64,000 nucleotides of DNA, from NCBI GenBank assembly GCA_018821985.1, contig JAHJKP010000034.1, positions 1 to 64,000 on the forward strand, in the 5' to 3' direction. How positions within the stretch are numbered: the stretch's first letter is position 1; every line of letters starts with the position of its first letter. Positions 38,434 through 48,007 of this stretch are shown here, one piece after another. The notes under the pieces are model-generated. The model saw only the letters and a list, made by a program, of their open reading frames with translations, was not told where the DNA came from and did no database searches. Origin of the DNA: Pseudomonadota bacterium (GTDB lineage Bacteria > Desulfobacterota > Desulfobulbia > Desulfobulbales > Desulfocapsaceae). The position numbers were made by a program, and so were the translations under genes.

Positions 38434-39900
38434 ATGCCGGAACAGAAGAATATAGCGTGTGACTTTGCCATCTTCGGAGTGCTTGGTGATCTGTCCCGCC
38501 GCAAACTCATCCCTTCGCTCTACCAGTTGGACCGTGAAGGACTGCTGCATCCAGAAACCCGGATTCTAGGAATTGCCCGTCATGATCTCAGTCATGCTGA
38601 TTTTGTCGGGAAAATGCGGGCGGCACTGGAAATCTTTGTTAAAAATGGCCTGGATGAAGAGGTGGTGGAGCGTCTGCTGGCTCGTCTCAGTTATGTCCTG
38701 ATCAATATTGATCAAGCCGAGGACTATAAAAAGCTGTTGGCAGCAACCGATCAGGGCAGGCGGGTGTTGATCAATTATTTTTCGGTTGCTCCCAATCTTT
38801 ATGAAGATATCTGCCAAGGGCTTGATCACGCTGGTATTATCACGCCTGAAACCAGGGTGGTACTCGAAAAACCGATTGGCCGGGATCTGGCCTCGTCCCA
38901 GGAGATCAATGATGTGGTGGCCAGAGTCTTTGCTGAGAGTCAGGTCTATCGGATTGATCACTATCTGGGCAAGGAAACGGTCATGAACCTGCTTGCTTTG
39001 CGTTTTGCCAACTCCATCTTCACCACCAATTGGGACCATGATACTATTGATCATGTCCAGATCACCGTGGCGGAAGAGGTGGGCATTGAGGGGCGGTGGG
39101 GCTATTTCGACAAATCCGGCCAGTTGCGGGATATGGTGCAGAATCATCTGATACAGATCCTTACTTTGGTGGCCATGGAGCCGCCAGCCAATATGGACGG
39201 AGACTCCATCCGCAACGAGAAGCTCAAGGTGCTCAAGGCTCTGCGTCCAATTACCGTTGACAATGTGGACGATAAAACTGTGCGTGGCCAGTATGCTGGC
39301 GGTTTTATTAAAGGTAATCCGGTTGCCGGCTATCTGCAGGAAGAGGGCGGGAATCCCAGGTCCACTACTGAAAGCTTTGTCGCCATCAAGGTGGATATCG
39401 ACAACTGGCGTTGGGCGGGCGTCCCTTTTTATCTGCGGACCGGTAAACGGATGACCACCAAGCGTTCAGAGGTCGTTATCTTTTTTAAACAATTGCCTCA
39501 TAATATCTTCAAGGACAGCTACAGGGATCTGCCGCCCAACAAGCTGGTGATTCGTCTTCAGCCAGATGAGGGGGTGGAGATTGAGATGCTGAACAAGGTG
39601 CCTGGGATCGGCAAGGGGATCAAGCTGCAGAAGACCATGTTGAATTTGAGTTTTTCAGATGCCTTTTTGGGTGAGCACGTAGCTGACGCCTATGAACGTC
39701 TCATCCTGGAGACGATGATCGGCAATCAGTCCCTCTTTATCCGTCGTGATGAGGTGGAGCGCTCCTGGGTGTGGATTGACTCCATCCAAGAGGCATGGGC
39801 CAGTTCCAATGAGCCGCCTCGGACGTATCCTGCCGGCTCCTGGGGACCGGTGGCCTCAGTGGCCCTTCTGGCGCGGGATGGACGGGAGTGGGAGGAATAA
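38434..39900 (+). CDS. zwf: Glucose-6-phosphate 1-dehydrogenase
   Basis: Oxidises glucose-6-phosphate to 6-phosphogluconolactone, making NAD(P)H. 488 residues, normal length. The nucleotide-binding motif is FGVLGDLSRRKLIPSLY, and the active-site block RIDHYLGKETVMNLLALRF has the substrate-binding Lys and catalytic His region. A very strong AGGAGGT site precedes the ATG. First gene of a five-gene Entner-Doudoroff set. Confidence 0.97.
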   Translation: MPEQKNIACDFAIFGVLGDLSRRKLIPSLYQLDREGLLHPETRILGIARHDLSHADFVGKMRAALEIFVKNGLDEEVVERLLARLSYVLINIDQAEDYKKLLAATDQGRRVLINYFSVAPNLYEDICQGLDHAGIITPETRVVLEKPIGRDLASSQEINDVVARVFAESQVYRIDHYLGKETVMNLLALRFANSIFTTNWDHDTIDHVQITVAEEVGIEGRWGYFDKSGQLRDMVQNHLIQILTLVAMEPPANMDGDSIRNEKLKVLKALRPITVDNVDDKTVRGQYAGGFIKGNPVAGYLQEEGGNPRSTTESFVAIKVDIDNWRWAGVPFYLRTGKRMTTKRSEVVIFFKQLPHNIFKDSYRDLPPNKLVIRLQPDEGVEIEMLNKVPGIGKGIKLQKTMLNLSFSDAFLGEHVADAYERLILETMIGNQSLFIRRDEVERSWVWIDSIQEAWASSNEPPRTYPAGSWGPVASVALLARDGREWEE

Positions 39901-39906
39901 CTGGCG

Positions 39907-40602
39907 GTGCATGAGTTTCTTGATTTTTCTACTTCCGGACTGCTGGTGGAGGCCTTGGCAGTTCGGATTTGTGATTGCCTGCACCAGGGAATTTGTAGCC
40001 GCGGTCAGGCCAGTCTGGCAGTGTCCGGCGGCAGCACTCCTCTGCCGCTTTTTGCCCGGCTGGCGGAAACAGAGCTGGAGTGGAACAAGGTCACGGTTTT
40101 TCTGGTGGATGAACGCTGGGTTGCACCGGATAATCCTGATTCCAATGAAAATCTGGTACGCAGCCATTTGCTTCGGGAAAAGGCGGCGAAGGCCTCGTTT
40201 ATCGGCATGAAAAATAAAGCGGCTACGGCCAGTGGTGGGGAAGCAACGTGTGAAAAACGGCTGCAGCTGCTTCCCCGGCCTTATGATTGTCTGATCCTGG
40301 GGATGGGCAATGACGGCCATACCGCTTCCCTGTTTCCCGGTGCCAAAAATCTGGAGGCGGCGGTTGATCTCCATTCCACTAAGATCTGCATGGCCATCCA
40401 GCCACCTGCGGCGCCCTACGAGCGGATGACCTTGACCCTGCCGGCCATTCTGGACAGCCGTCAGCTGATTCTCCATCTGCAGGGTGAAGAAAAGAAAAAG
40501 ACGCTGGCCAGAGCCCAGGAACCAGGGGAGGCCGGGGAAATGCCTATCCGTTATATCCTGCGACAGACAGCAATCCCCTTGGTCGTTTATTGGTCACCAT
40601 AA
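39907..40602 (+). CDS. pgl: 6-phosphogluconolactonase
   Basis: Hydrolyses the lactone made by Zwf. 231 residues starting at GTG, six bases after the zwf stop. The family motifs LAVSGGSTPLPLFARL, VFLVDERWVAPDNPDSNE and LILGMGNDGHTASLFPG are all present. The GTG start and tight spacing suggest translational coupling. Confidence 0.95.
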   Translation: MHEFLDFSTSGLLVEALAVRICDCLHQGICSRGQASLAVSGGSTPLPLFARLAETELEWNKVTVFLVDERWVAPDNPDSNENLVRSHLLREKAAKASFIGMKNKAATASGGEATCEKRLQLLPRPYDCLILGMGNDGHTASLFPGAKNLEAAVDLHSTKICMAIQPPAAPYERMTLTLPAILDSRQLILHLQGEEKKKTLARAQEPGEAGEMPIRYILRQTAIPLVVYWSP

Positions 40603-40630
40603 TGATGGACAGGGCATCAAGGAGAATGCA

Positions 40631-42454
40631 ATGAACGGTGTGGTACAGCAGGTGACCGAGCGTATCGTCAGGCGCAGCGAAAAACATCGGAACGGCTATC
40701 TGCAGCGTCTGGAGGAGGCCCGCTCCGACATCCCCTTCCGTCATCATCTACCCTGTAGCAACCTGGCCCATGTAGCAAGCTGCTCCGGCGGCGCCTGTAT
40801 GATTATCCGCGATGAGCGGATGCCTAATATCGGCATTATTTCCAGTTATAACGACCTGGTGTCTGCCCACAATCCCTATGGCGAATATCCGGCTCTGATT
40901 AAAAGTGTAGTCGCTGAGGCCGGGGGCATCTGCCAGGTTGCCGCTGGTGTTCCGGCCATGTGTGACGGCGTGACTCAAGGCGAACCGGGCATGGATCTGA
41001 GCCTGATTAGTCGGGATGTCATTGCCATGGCCACGGTTATTGGCTTGTCTCATAATGTCTTTGACGGTGCCCTGCTGCTCGGGGTCTGTGATAAGATCCT
41101 GCCCGGCCTGCTCATGGGTGCCCTGCAGTTCGGTCACTTGCCCATGCTCCTGGTGCCCTCCGGCCCCATGCAATCCGGGATAGCCAACAAAGACAAGGCC
41201 CGGGCCAGGGAGCGGTTTGTCCAGGGTGAGATCACCCGCAAGCAGATGCTCGAGTATGAGAGCCATGCCTACCATAGTCCGGGCACCTGTACCTTTTACG
41301 GGACCGCCAACTCCAATCAGCTGATGGCCGAGATGCTGGGGATGCATCTGCCCGGTTCCTCTTTTGTCAATGCCGGGACCCCGATGCGGGAACTGCTGAC
41401 CAGGGCTGCGGCCCGGCGGGTAACTGAGCTGGCTAACCAGGAAAATGAGTATATCCCTATTGGTCATGTCATCAGTGAAAAGTCGGTGGTTAATGCCATC
41501 GTCGGCCTACTGGCCAGCGGAGGTTCCACCAACGAGACCATGCACCTGGTGGCCATTGCCCGGGCCGCCGGGATCAGGATCAACTGGGATGATTTCTCTG
41601 AACTTTCCGATGTGGTCCCCCTGATTGTGAGCATCTATCCTAATGGTCCCGGTGATATCAACTCTTTTCAGCGGGCTGGCGGCATGACCGTATTTATCAG
41701 GGAGCTGCTGGAAAATGGTTATCTTCACGAAGACGTGCAGACGGTGGCGGGATTAGGGCTGGAGCGGTATATGCGGATGCCGGAGGAAAAAGAGGGGGAA
41801 CTGATCTGGGAGAAGATCCCTGACGGCTCTTCTGATCTGGAGACTCTGGCCACCACCCGTCAGCCCTTTGCCGCCACCGGTGGGATCAAGCTGGTGCGCG
41901 GCAATCTGGGGCGGGCCATCATCAAAGTCTCGGCCCTGGTCCAGGGGGTCAACACCGAGCTGACTGCTCCTGCCATGATCTTTCATTCTCAGGAGGAGAT
42001 GGCTGCGGCCTTTAAGGCTGGAGAGATGAACCGGGATTTGATTGCGGTCATCCGTTTCCAAGGGCCGCGGGCCAATGGCATGCCGGAGCTGCACAAGCTG
42101 ATCACCTATCTCTCTATTCTCATGGATCGGGGCTTTATTGTGGGGCTGGTTACTGATGGCAGGCTGTCAGGGGCCTCCGGCAAGGTACCATTTGCCATCC
42201 ATCTGACTCCTGAGGCTCTGGCTGGTGGGATGATCGCCAAGATTCAGAATGGTGATCTGATCACCATGAGCGGCAGCGGTGTCCTGCATCTTCATGTCAG
42301 TGATAAGGAACTGGCCGCCCGGCCTCTGGTCCGAGCGGATCTCCGGGAGATCCGGTCCGGTTTTGGGCGGCAGATCTTTGCCCCTTTACGGCAAAATCTG
42401 GCCGGTGCTGAAGAGGGAGCAAGTTCTATCTTTACCTATACTGAGGAAGATTGA
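40631..42454 (+). CDS. edd: Phosphogluconate dehydratase
   Basis: Fe-S dehydratase that converts 6-phosphogluconate to KDPG, the first reaction unique to the Entner-Doudoroff pathway. 607 residues, IlvD/Edd family. Conserved segments: [19 protein letters not shown], the cysteine-bearing [12 protein letters not shown] and [17 protein letters not shown], and [14 protein letters not shown] near the end. The start at 40631 has AAGGAG eight bases before it and gives the family N-terminus; the frame runs open upstream inside pgl but that is not used. Confidence 0.96.
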   Translation: MNGVVQQVTERIVRRSEKHRNGYLQRLEEARSDIPFRHHLPCSNLAHVASCSGGACMIIRDERMPNIGIISSYNDLVSAHNPYGEYPALIKSVVAEAGGICQVAAGVPAMCDGVTQGEPGMDLSLISRDVIAMATVIGLSHNVFDGALLLGVCDKILPGLLMGALQFGHLPMLLVPSGPMQSGIANKDKARARERFVQGEITRKQMLEYESHAYHSPGTCTFYGTANSNQLMAEMLGMHLPGSSFVNAGTPMRELLTRAAARRVTELANQENEYIPIGHVISEKSVVNAIVGLLASGGSTNETMHLVAIARAAGIRINWDDFSELSDVVPLIVSIYPNGPGDINSFQRAGGMTVFIRELLENGYLHEDVQTVAGLGLERYMRMPEEKEGELIWEKIPDGSSDLETLATTRQPFAATGGIKLVRGNLGRAIIKVSALVQGVNTELTAPAMIFHSQEEMAAAFKAGEMNRDLIAVIRFQGPRANGMPELHKLITYLSILMDRGFIVGLVTDGRLSGASGKVPFAIHLTPEALAGGMIAKIQNGDLITMSGSGVLHLHVSDKELAARPLVRADLREIRSGFGRQIFAPLRQNLAGAEEGASSIFTYTEED

Positions 42455-42572
42455 CGTCTCGCGCAGTGATGCAGAGGTGCAGGGAAAGATAGAAAACTGT
42501 TTTTTTCATTTTGCACGAGAAGAGAATCTGTATGATGAATAGTTGCTTTTGAATCTTGAAATGAGGAAAAAG

Positions 42573-43226
42573 ATGACACAGATAAAGTGGAAGATACCAC
42601 CCTTGGAGATTCTCCAGGCTGGACCGGTGGTGCCGGTCATGGTGATCCATGAACTTGAGTATGCCGTGCCGTTGGCCCAGGCCTTGGTTGCCGGCGGAGT
42701 CAGGGTGCTGGAGATTGTCTTGCGGACACCGGTGGCCATTGAGGCCATCCGGGCCATTGTCCGTGCGGTGCCGGAGGCCATCACCGGTGCCGGAACCGTG
42801 GTCAATACCCATGATCTGGCGGCAGTCAGCGAGGCCGGTGCCATGTTTGCCATCAGTCCCGGCCTGACCGGGGAACTGCTGGATGCCGCTCTGCGAGGGC
42901 CCATTGCTCTGATTCCGGGGATAGCCACGATCTCCGAGCTGATGCTGGGGATGGATAAAGGTTATCGTCAGTTCAAATTTTTTCCGGCGGAGGCCGCAGG
43001 CGGCATTGAGATGCTCAAGGCTATTGCCGGGCCCTTTCCCCAGGTGACCTTCTGCCCCACCGGCGGCATCTCCGCCGCCAACTATCGCGACTATCTGGCC
43101 CTGAAGAATGTGGCCTGCGTCGGCGGTTCCTGGATCGTTGCCGCTGATCTCATTGCGGCGCGAAACTGGGACGCGATCACTGAACTGGCGGTACAGACCA
43201 TCGCTGCTGCCAGTGAAAAAAGGTAA
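42573..43226 (+). CDS. eda: KDPG/KHG aldolase
   Basis: Splits KDPG into pyruvate and glyceraldehyde-3-phosphate. 217 residues. The Schiff-base lysine is in [12 protein letters not shown]; other motifs are [17 protein letters not shown] and FCPTGGIS. The ATG at 42573 follows GAGGAAAAAG at good spacing. It lies about 120 bases after edd and 8 bases before the mutarotase gene. Confidence 0.96.
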   Translation: MTQIKWKIPPLEILQAGPVVPVMVIHELEYAVPLAQALVAGGVRVLEIVLRTPVAIEAIRAIVRAVPEAITGAGTVVNTHDLAAVSEAGAMFAISPGLTGELLDAALRGPIALIPGIATISELMLGMDKGYRQFKFFPAEAAGGIEMLKAIAGPFPQVTFCPTGGISAANYRDYLALKNVACVGGSWIVAADLIAARNWDAITELAVQTIAAASEKR

Positions 43227-43234
43227 GATTGAAG

Positions 43235-44104
43235 ATGGAGAGCGCGGTGATACAGTCCGTGGCGGCATTGAATGAGCAGTACGGCAGTGAAGGAGGGTTG
43301 ATCTTTGCCGTCAACCCTCAGGGGCTGATATTCGCCGAGATCAACAATGGATGGTGCCGGGGCCGGGTTTATCTGCAGGGTGGCCATGTCACCGACTATC
43401 AGCCGGGTAAGGCTATTCGCGGCGGTATCCCTGTCTGCTGGCCCTGGTTCGGCAGTCATCCATCAGGTCGCATGCAACCGGCCCATGGGTTTGCCCGTAC
43501 CACCCTGTGGAATCTGGTTGCCACTAGCCATAATAGCAAAGGCGAAACCATTATTACCCTGGACTTAAATGACTGCCCGCCGACCCATGCCATCTGGCCG
43601 CATTCCTTTTCCCTGACCCTGACCATCATTTTTGGTGCCAGCCTGCAACTGTTGCTGGCCATGGAAAACCGCAGCGCGTCACCCATGAGTCTCAGCTGTG
43701 CCCTGCACAGTTATTTTCGCGTTACCGACTGGCAGACCTGCCGGATTCACGGCCTGGATGGTGTCGATTATCTGGACAAGGTAGAGGGATATGCCCGTCA
43801 AACGCAATCAGGAATGGTTGCGTTTGAACAGGAAACAGATCGAATCTATCTTATTGCCGATGCCGCCTGCCGGATTGCAATCCCGGAGAGTGGTCGGGAT
43901 TGCCTGATCAGTCAAGAGGGGAGCACCGCTACGGTGGTCTGGAATCCCGGTCCGGTCAAGGCGTCAGCCATGGCCGACATGATTGCTGAGGAATACCGGG
44001 AGATGGTCTGTGTGGAGACCGCCATCGCTCCCCAGACACCTCTTATTCTACAACCGGGCGTAACCCATGTGCTGGCCGCAGAGATGAGGAGTATCCCAAA
44101 ATAA
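43235..44104 (+). CDS. D-hexose-6-phosphate mutarotase (YeaD-type aldose 1-epimerase)
   Basis: Interconverts the anomers of hexose-6-phosphates, easing substrate supply to Zwf. 289 residues with the family landmarks GGHVTDYQP, IRGGIPVCWPWFG, HGFARTTLW and, near the end, VWNPGPVKASAMADM. A TTG at 43229 would add two residues; the ATG at 43235 is preferred. Last gene of the Entner-Doudoroff set. Family assignment is good; exact sugar specificity is unknown. Confidence 0.9.
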   Translation: MESAVIQSVAALNEQYGSEGGLIFAVNPQGLIFAEINNGWCRGRVYLQGGHVTDYQPGKAIRGGIPVCWPWFGSHPSGRMQPAHGFARTTLWNLVATSHNSKGETIITLDLNDCPPTHAIWPHSFSLTLTIIFGASLQLLLAMENRSASPMSLSCALHSYFRVTDWQTCRIHGLDGVDYLDKVEGYARQTQSGMVAFEQETDRIYLIADAACRIAIPESGRDCLISQEGSTATVVWNPGPVKASAMADMIAEEYREMVCVETAIAPQTPLILQPGVTHVLAAEMRSIPK

Positions 44105-44197
44105 TTAGGGGCAGTTACAGTATATGCGTCCTGAACAGAAGATTGATGACGTGGGTATCGCTGGCCATCTGTCATAAGGGGAAAAAATTTTTGCGAC

Positions 44198-44226
44198 TTG
44201 ACAAGCCGTCCCAGAAAAGGGATATA
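44198..44226 (+). promoter_or_regulatory. Possible sigma-70 promoter of the carbonic anhydrase gene
   Basis: TTGACA at 44198-44203 matches the -35 consensus exactly; GATATA or TATATT follows at a spacing of 17 to 19 bases. It lies about 50 bases before the start codon, whose ribosome-binding site AAAAGGAGG is strong. Confidence 0.55.
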
Positions 44227-44275
44227 TTTCTATTGAGTTTATTATTATCTATTTTAAAAAAGGAGGAAGTAGTAA

Positions 44276-45061
44276 ATGAAGAAAATGTTCAGGACGTTAG
44301 CCCTTAGTTGTTGTCTGCTGGCTGTTACTGCGGTACAAAGTCAGGGTAGCAGTACTGCCCAAAAGCCTGCTCCGGATGCGGTTGTGAAGATGTTGCAGGA
44401 AGGAAACTCCCGTTTTGTGGCCAATAAGTCCATTCATCCGCATAGTGACACCCAACGTCTAATCCTGGCCGGCAAGGAAGATCAGGGGAATTATGCCTAT
44501 GCCACGGTCATTGCCTGTTCAGATTCCAGGGTTCCTGTGGAACGGATCTTTGATGCCGGGGTCATGGATATCTTTGTGGTCCGGGTAGCGGGTAATGTGG
44601 TTGATGTTGATGAGGCCGGTTCCATTGAATACGGACTGCTCCATGTCAATACCCCGGTTCTGGTGGTGTTGGGACATACGCAGTGCGGGGCAGTGACTGC
44701 GGTTACCAACGCAGTTGAAGGTCATGGTCATGCCTTGGAACTCAATATCCCGCCTTTGGTTGACAATATCGAGCCGGCGGTCAAAAAGGCTATGGCATCC
44801 AATCCGGACAAGCATGGCAAGGATGTTATCCCTTATGCCATTGAAGAAAATGTTTGGCAGGGAATTGATGAACTTTTCATGAGGAGTCCTGCCGTACGTG
44901 AACAGGTGAAAAGCGGTAAGGCCAAGGTGGTTGGTGCGATCTATGATGTGGCCACCGGTAAGATTGAGTGGTTGCCTGAGACTAAAGTGAGTGAAATCTT
45001 AAAAGAGGTTGAGCAGAATCCGGCCAGGGCCATGGAGGCCATGGCAAAGGCTGGTCATTGA
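44276..45061 (+). CDS. Exported beta-class carbonic anhydrase
   Basis: Interconverts CO2 and bicarbonate. 261 residues including a signal peptide (LALSCCLLAVTAVQSQGSS), so it should act in the periplasm. Zinc ligands are Cys81 (in ACSDSR with Asp83 and Arg85), His134 and Cys137 (GHTQCGA). The N-terminal arm and VVRVAGNVVDVDEAGSIEYG block are typical. Single gene with its own promoter and terminator. Confidence 0.94.
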   Translation: MKKMFRTLALSCCLLAVTAVQSQGSSTAQKPAPDAVVKMLQEGNSRFVANKSIHPHSDTQRLILAGKEDQGNYAYATVIACSDSRVPVERIFDAGVMDIFVVRVAGNVVDVDEAGSIEYGLLHVNTPVLVVLGHTQCGAVTAVTNAVEGHGHALELNIPPLVDNIEPAVKKAMASNPDKHGKDVIPYAIEENVWQGIDELFMRSPAVREQVKSGKAKVVGAIYDVATGKIEWLPETKVSEILKEVEQNPARAMEAMAKAGH

Positions 45062-45155
45062 AATAGAGTTTCTGAATGATCAGAACGGCGGAAGGTGCTG
45101 CAACGAAATAATTAGAAAAGCTCCTGGGTATTTCGTTGCGGTTTCTGAATATTCT

Positions 45156-45192
45156 CCGGCCATGAGGCATTGCTTCATGGCCGGTTTGGTTT
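45156..45192 (+). terminator. Terminator after the carbonic anhydrase gene
   Basis: CCGGCCATGA (45156-45165) pairs with TCATGGCCGG (45175-45184), followed by TTTGGTTT. It also lies at the end of the convergent DUF504 gene and may serve both. Confidence 0.75.
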
Positions 45193-45463
45193 ATGGGGAG
45201 ATCTCACTAGCCCCGGGTCGCTGCCAGATCAGCTCACCATTACGGTATACCTCACGTACCCGGTGCAGGGGAATCCGCTGGTAGATGCCCTCCATGTCCA
45301 TGAGGAGAAAGGACTCCTTGTTGCCCGGTTCAAAGAGGAGGTCGGCCAGCGGTCGCCTGACGATAATGTCCTCCACCCGGTCGTAGTAGCCGATCTCAAA
45401 GAGGGCGTCACCGAAGCTCCTGTCCCATTTGATACGATTCAGCACCTTGTCAATTGGCTGCAT
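45191..45463 (-). CDS. DUF504 (MJ1316-type) protein
   Basis: A 90-residue protein that is nearly all one DUF504 domain (also called MJ1316 RNA cyclic group end recognition domain): PIDKVLNRIKWDRSF, FEIGYYDRVEDIIVRRPLAD and IPLHRVREVYRNGELIWQRP. The ATG at 45463 with an AGGGG site is preferred over an upstream GTG at 45550. The function in bacteria is uncertain; the domain name points to RNA-end recognition. No partner gene is adjacent. Confidence 0.85.
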   Translation of the reverse strand: MQPIDKVLNRIKWDRSFGDALFEIGYYDRVEDIIVRRPLADLLFEPGNKESFLLMDMEGIYQRIPLHRVREVYRNGELIWQRPGASEISP

Positions 45464-45597
45464 GCCGGCCCCTATGTACGATGAATGAGGGGATCTATCA
45501 TAGTTCTTCCCCCGTATCTTTTCATCTCCTGCTTCATGTTTGTGTGCCACGCTCTCTTATCCGAACCAATGTGCCATCCACTTCCTGGACCCGAGTT

Positions 45598-46806
45598 CTA
45601 TAAGTGACTTGCCTCAACTACGGTATTTCGCCCATTTTCCTTTGCTTTGTACATGGCTTGGTCGGCCATTGAGATGAGTCGGTTGTAGTCGCTGGTGTCC
45701 TCAGGGAAGCGGGCTATTCCTATGCTGATCGTGAGCTGGATCTTGCGGCCGTCCAGCAGCAGGAAAGGATCAGTCTCGATCCTGAGCCGGATTTTTTCGG
45801 CAACATGGAGAGCGGCTCGCCGGTGAGTTTCCGGCAGCAGTATAATAAACTCTTCTCCGCCATAGCGGGCCGCACAATCGCTGCCCCTGGTCTGCCCGAT
45901 CAGGTTTGCGGCAATATGCCGCAAGACCTCGTCGCCGACCTCGTGGCCATGGGTGTCGTTCACCATTTTGAAATGATCCACATCGAGCATCAGCACAGCA
46001 AAGGGGATGTTGTTGCGCTGGCTCCGGGCATATTCTTCAACCAGGCGAATTTGGAAAACATTACGGGTGTAGAGACTGGTCAGGGCGTCATGGCAAACCT
46101 CAGTCTCCAGCTTGTCTGCCATCTCGTAGAATGATCTGGCAAGGACGCCTATCTCGTCGTTGTATTCCGTGTCCATTTTCTTGATATGAAAGTGGCCGCT
46201 GCCCAGCTCTTTGGCCGCCCGGGAAAGGTGCCGGATGGGGCGGGAAACATATTCGGCAAGCAGGATCGCAAAAAAGATGGCAAGCAATGAACCGATACTG
46301 AAAATCAGGATAATGTCTCGGGTAAGGATTTTGACAGCATTCTTGATGCCGATGTGCGAGTAGCTGAGGATGGCGGTGCCCAGCTGCACACCACCGGCTG
46401 CAATCGGTGCCAGGACATCCATCACCGTTTCGCCGGCCTCATTGGTGTAATGCTCGCTGAACAGATACTGCCCTTGCTCTGGGCATGTCCCCTTATATTT
46501 TTCACCGACTTTTTCCAGCTTGTTGTGCATGAGGATGCGGCAATCGTTATCAACGACCATGGCCTGGGTGACATATTCCTGGCTCATGGTGTAGCGGATG
46601 TAGTTACGGAGTTCCGCCAGATCCTGGCTGATGAGTGACCTGGCACAGACATGGGCCAGGTCATAAGCCAACGCCAGACCGAGTTGGTGGTTTTCATGGT
46701 GCATTGCCTTCTCTACCTGGGAGAGAATGAGCAGGCCGGTGACAAGCTGAGCGCCGACAATAAGGCAGATGACCTGGACGATTATCTTGGCCTGGAGGGT
46801 TTTCAT
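45598..46806 (-). CDS. Membrane diguanylate cyclase (HAMP-GGDEF)
   Basis: A 402-residue inner-membrane protein. Helix 1 is near residues 8-28 and helix 2 (IILIFSIGSLLAIFFAILLA) near 170-190, with a periplasmic sensor between them and a HAMP linker after (EYVSRPIRHLSRAAKEL). The GGDEF domain has RYGGEEFIILLPE, with an RxxD inhibitory site (RGSD) five residues before it. Starts four bases after the stop of the binding-protein gene and is surely cotranscribed. Confidence 0.94.
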   Translation of the reverse strand: MKTLQAKIIVQVICLIVGAQLVTGLLILSQVEKAMHHENHQLGLALAYDLAHVCARSLISQDLAELRNYIRYTMSQEYVTQAMVVDNDCRILMHNKLEKVGEKYKGTCPEQGQYLFSEHYTNEAGETVMDVLAPIAAGGVQLGTAILSYSHIGIKNAVKILTRDIILIFSIGSLLAIFFAILLAEYVSRPIRHLSRAAKELGSGHFHIKKMDTEYNDEIGVLARSFYEMADKLETEVCHDALTSLYTRNVFQIRLVEEYARSQRNNIPFAVLMLDVDHFKMVNDTHGHEVGDEVLRHIAANLIGQTRGSDCAARYGGEEFIILLPETHRRAALHVAEKIRLRIETDPFLLLDGRKIQLTISIGIARFPEDTSDYNRLISMADQAMYKAKENGRNTVVEASHL

Positions 46807-46810
46807 GCGG

Positions 46811-47731
46811 TTACCGGTTCATCAGCATAATTTTTCTGACTTCGTCGTAGTCGCTGTCCTCTGCCTTGACAAACCCGCCCACCTCCGTAGACTCCAGAAT
46901 TCCTTCATGGGCTTCGTTGTTCGGGTTGAGAGCGGTCAAGGCCTTATTTATCCGGGCAGCAAGACCGGCATCAACCCCGGTGCGGGCGGCAAAGACCCAG
47001 GTGGGAATCTCCTCGGTCTGGCCGAGAATCCGCAGCTGATTGGGTGGTAGCTCGCTTTCGCCAGCCTCCTTCGCTTCGTTGATATGTTTGAAGGAGTAGT
47101 CGCAGACCGCTCCGGCATCGACGGTTTTCAGAAAGACATTAAGGGCGATGGATTCACAGCTCCCGTCGTATCTGTAACCGCCGAGGTCCTTCTCAGGGTT
47201 GATTCCGTGGGCGGCAAGCAGGTGTTTTGCCGAGAGGGATTTTGCCATGTCGTTTTCCGCACCGAAGAGGACGTATTTTCCCTTGAGATCCTCTATGCGC
47301 AGCAGAGGGCTGTCCTTGCGGACAATGATCACCCCCCGGTGTTTACTTTCGCCTTCCGGGGTCAGTGCTTTGAGCAGCATTTCTTTGTTATAGAGATGGG
47401 CCAAGCGCACATAGGTATGGGGGGCCTGGAAGGTGAACTCTACCTTTCCGTCTATGACGAAACGTTCGAATTCCTGAAAATCCTTGGGGATGAGGAGAAC
47501 AACCGGCTGCCCGATCTGTTTTGCCAGGTATGCGGCCAGCGGCTGATACTCACTAAAGGTCTTGATGATGTCAGTGCAGGGGGTGATGGCGATCTGCACC
47601 GGTTGCGGCTTGTCGGCGGCCTCTCCTGGCTGGGCAAGGCACAAAAGAAGAAGGGTGGTCAGAATGGATAGCATACCCTTTTCCGGCAGGAAACGGAATT
47701 GGACAAAAAAAGAAGACGGATATCTGGGCAT
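46811..47731 (-). CDS. PhnD-like periplasmic binding protein paired with a diguanylate cyclase
   Basis: A 306-residue exported protein (signal LSILTTLLLLCLAQPGEAADK) of the phosphate/phosphite/phosphonate-binding family: VQIAITPCTDIIKTFSEYQP, EFTFQAPHTYVRLAHLYNKE, VIIVRKDSPLLRIEDLKGKYV, GAVCDYSF. No transport permease or ATPase is near; the next gene is a membrane diguanylate cyclase, so it likely gives that enzyme its ligand signal. Ligand unknown; the family binds oxyanions and other small solutes. Confidence 0.88.
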   Translation of the reverse strand: MPRYPSSFFVQFRFLPEKGMLSILTTLLLLCLAQPGEAADKPQPVQIAITPCTDIIKTFSEYQPLAAYLAKQIGQPVVLLIPKDFQEFERFVIDGKVEFTFQAPHTYVRLAHLYNKEMLLKALTPEGESKHRGVIIVRKDSPLLRIEDLKGKYVLFGAENDMAKSLSAKHLLAAHGINPEKDLGGYRYDGSCESIALNVFLKTVDAGAVCDYSFKHINEAKEAGESELPPNQLRILGQTEEIPTWVFAARTGVDAGLAARINKALTALNPNNEAHEGILESTEVGGFVKAEDSDYDEVRKIMLMNR

Positions 47732-48007
47732 TGCTAATTACTCCTTGTGTTTGAAAATAATATTCTACCTCTCTTACATGTTCTGATGCATAGCCACGGT
47801 AGGAATGCTGGCCTGTTGACTTGCTTTTTATTAGTCATTAAGCACCCGCCCTCGCCTTTTGTCCTTTGACCAGACGTTGTGATGTGAATGGCCTTTTTTT
47901 ATTATCCATCTTCCCTTTGCTCGTGTCAACAGTTGCCTTTTTGATTGGGCAACCGGGGTCAAGGTGATTTGAGAGGTTCTTTTTTTCTTGATAGAAATGA
48001 TGACCTT

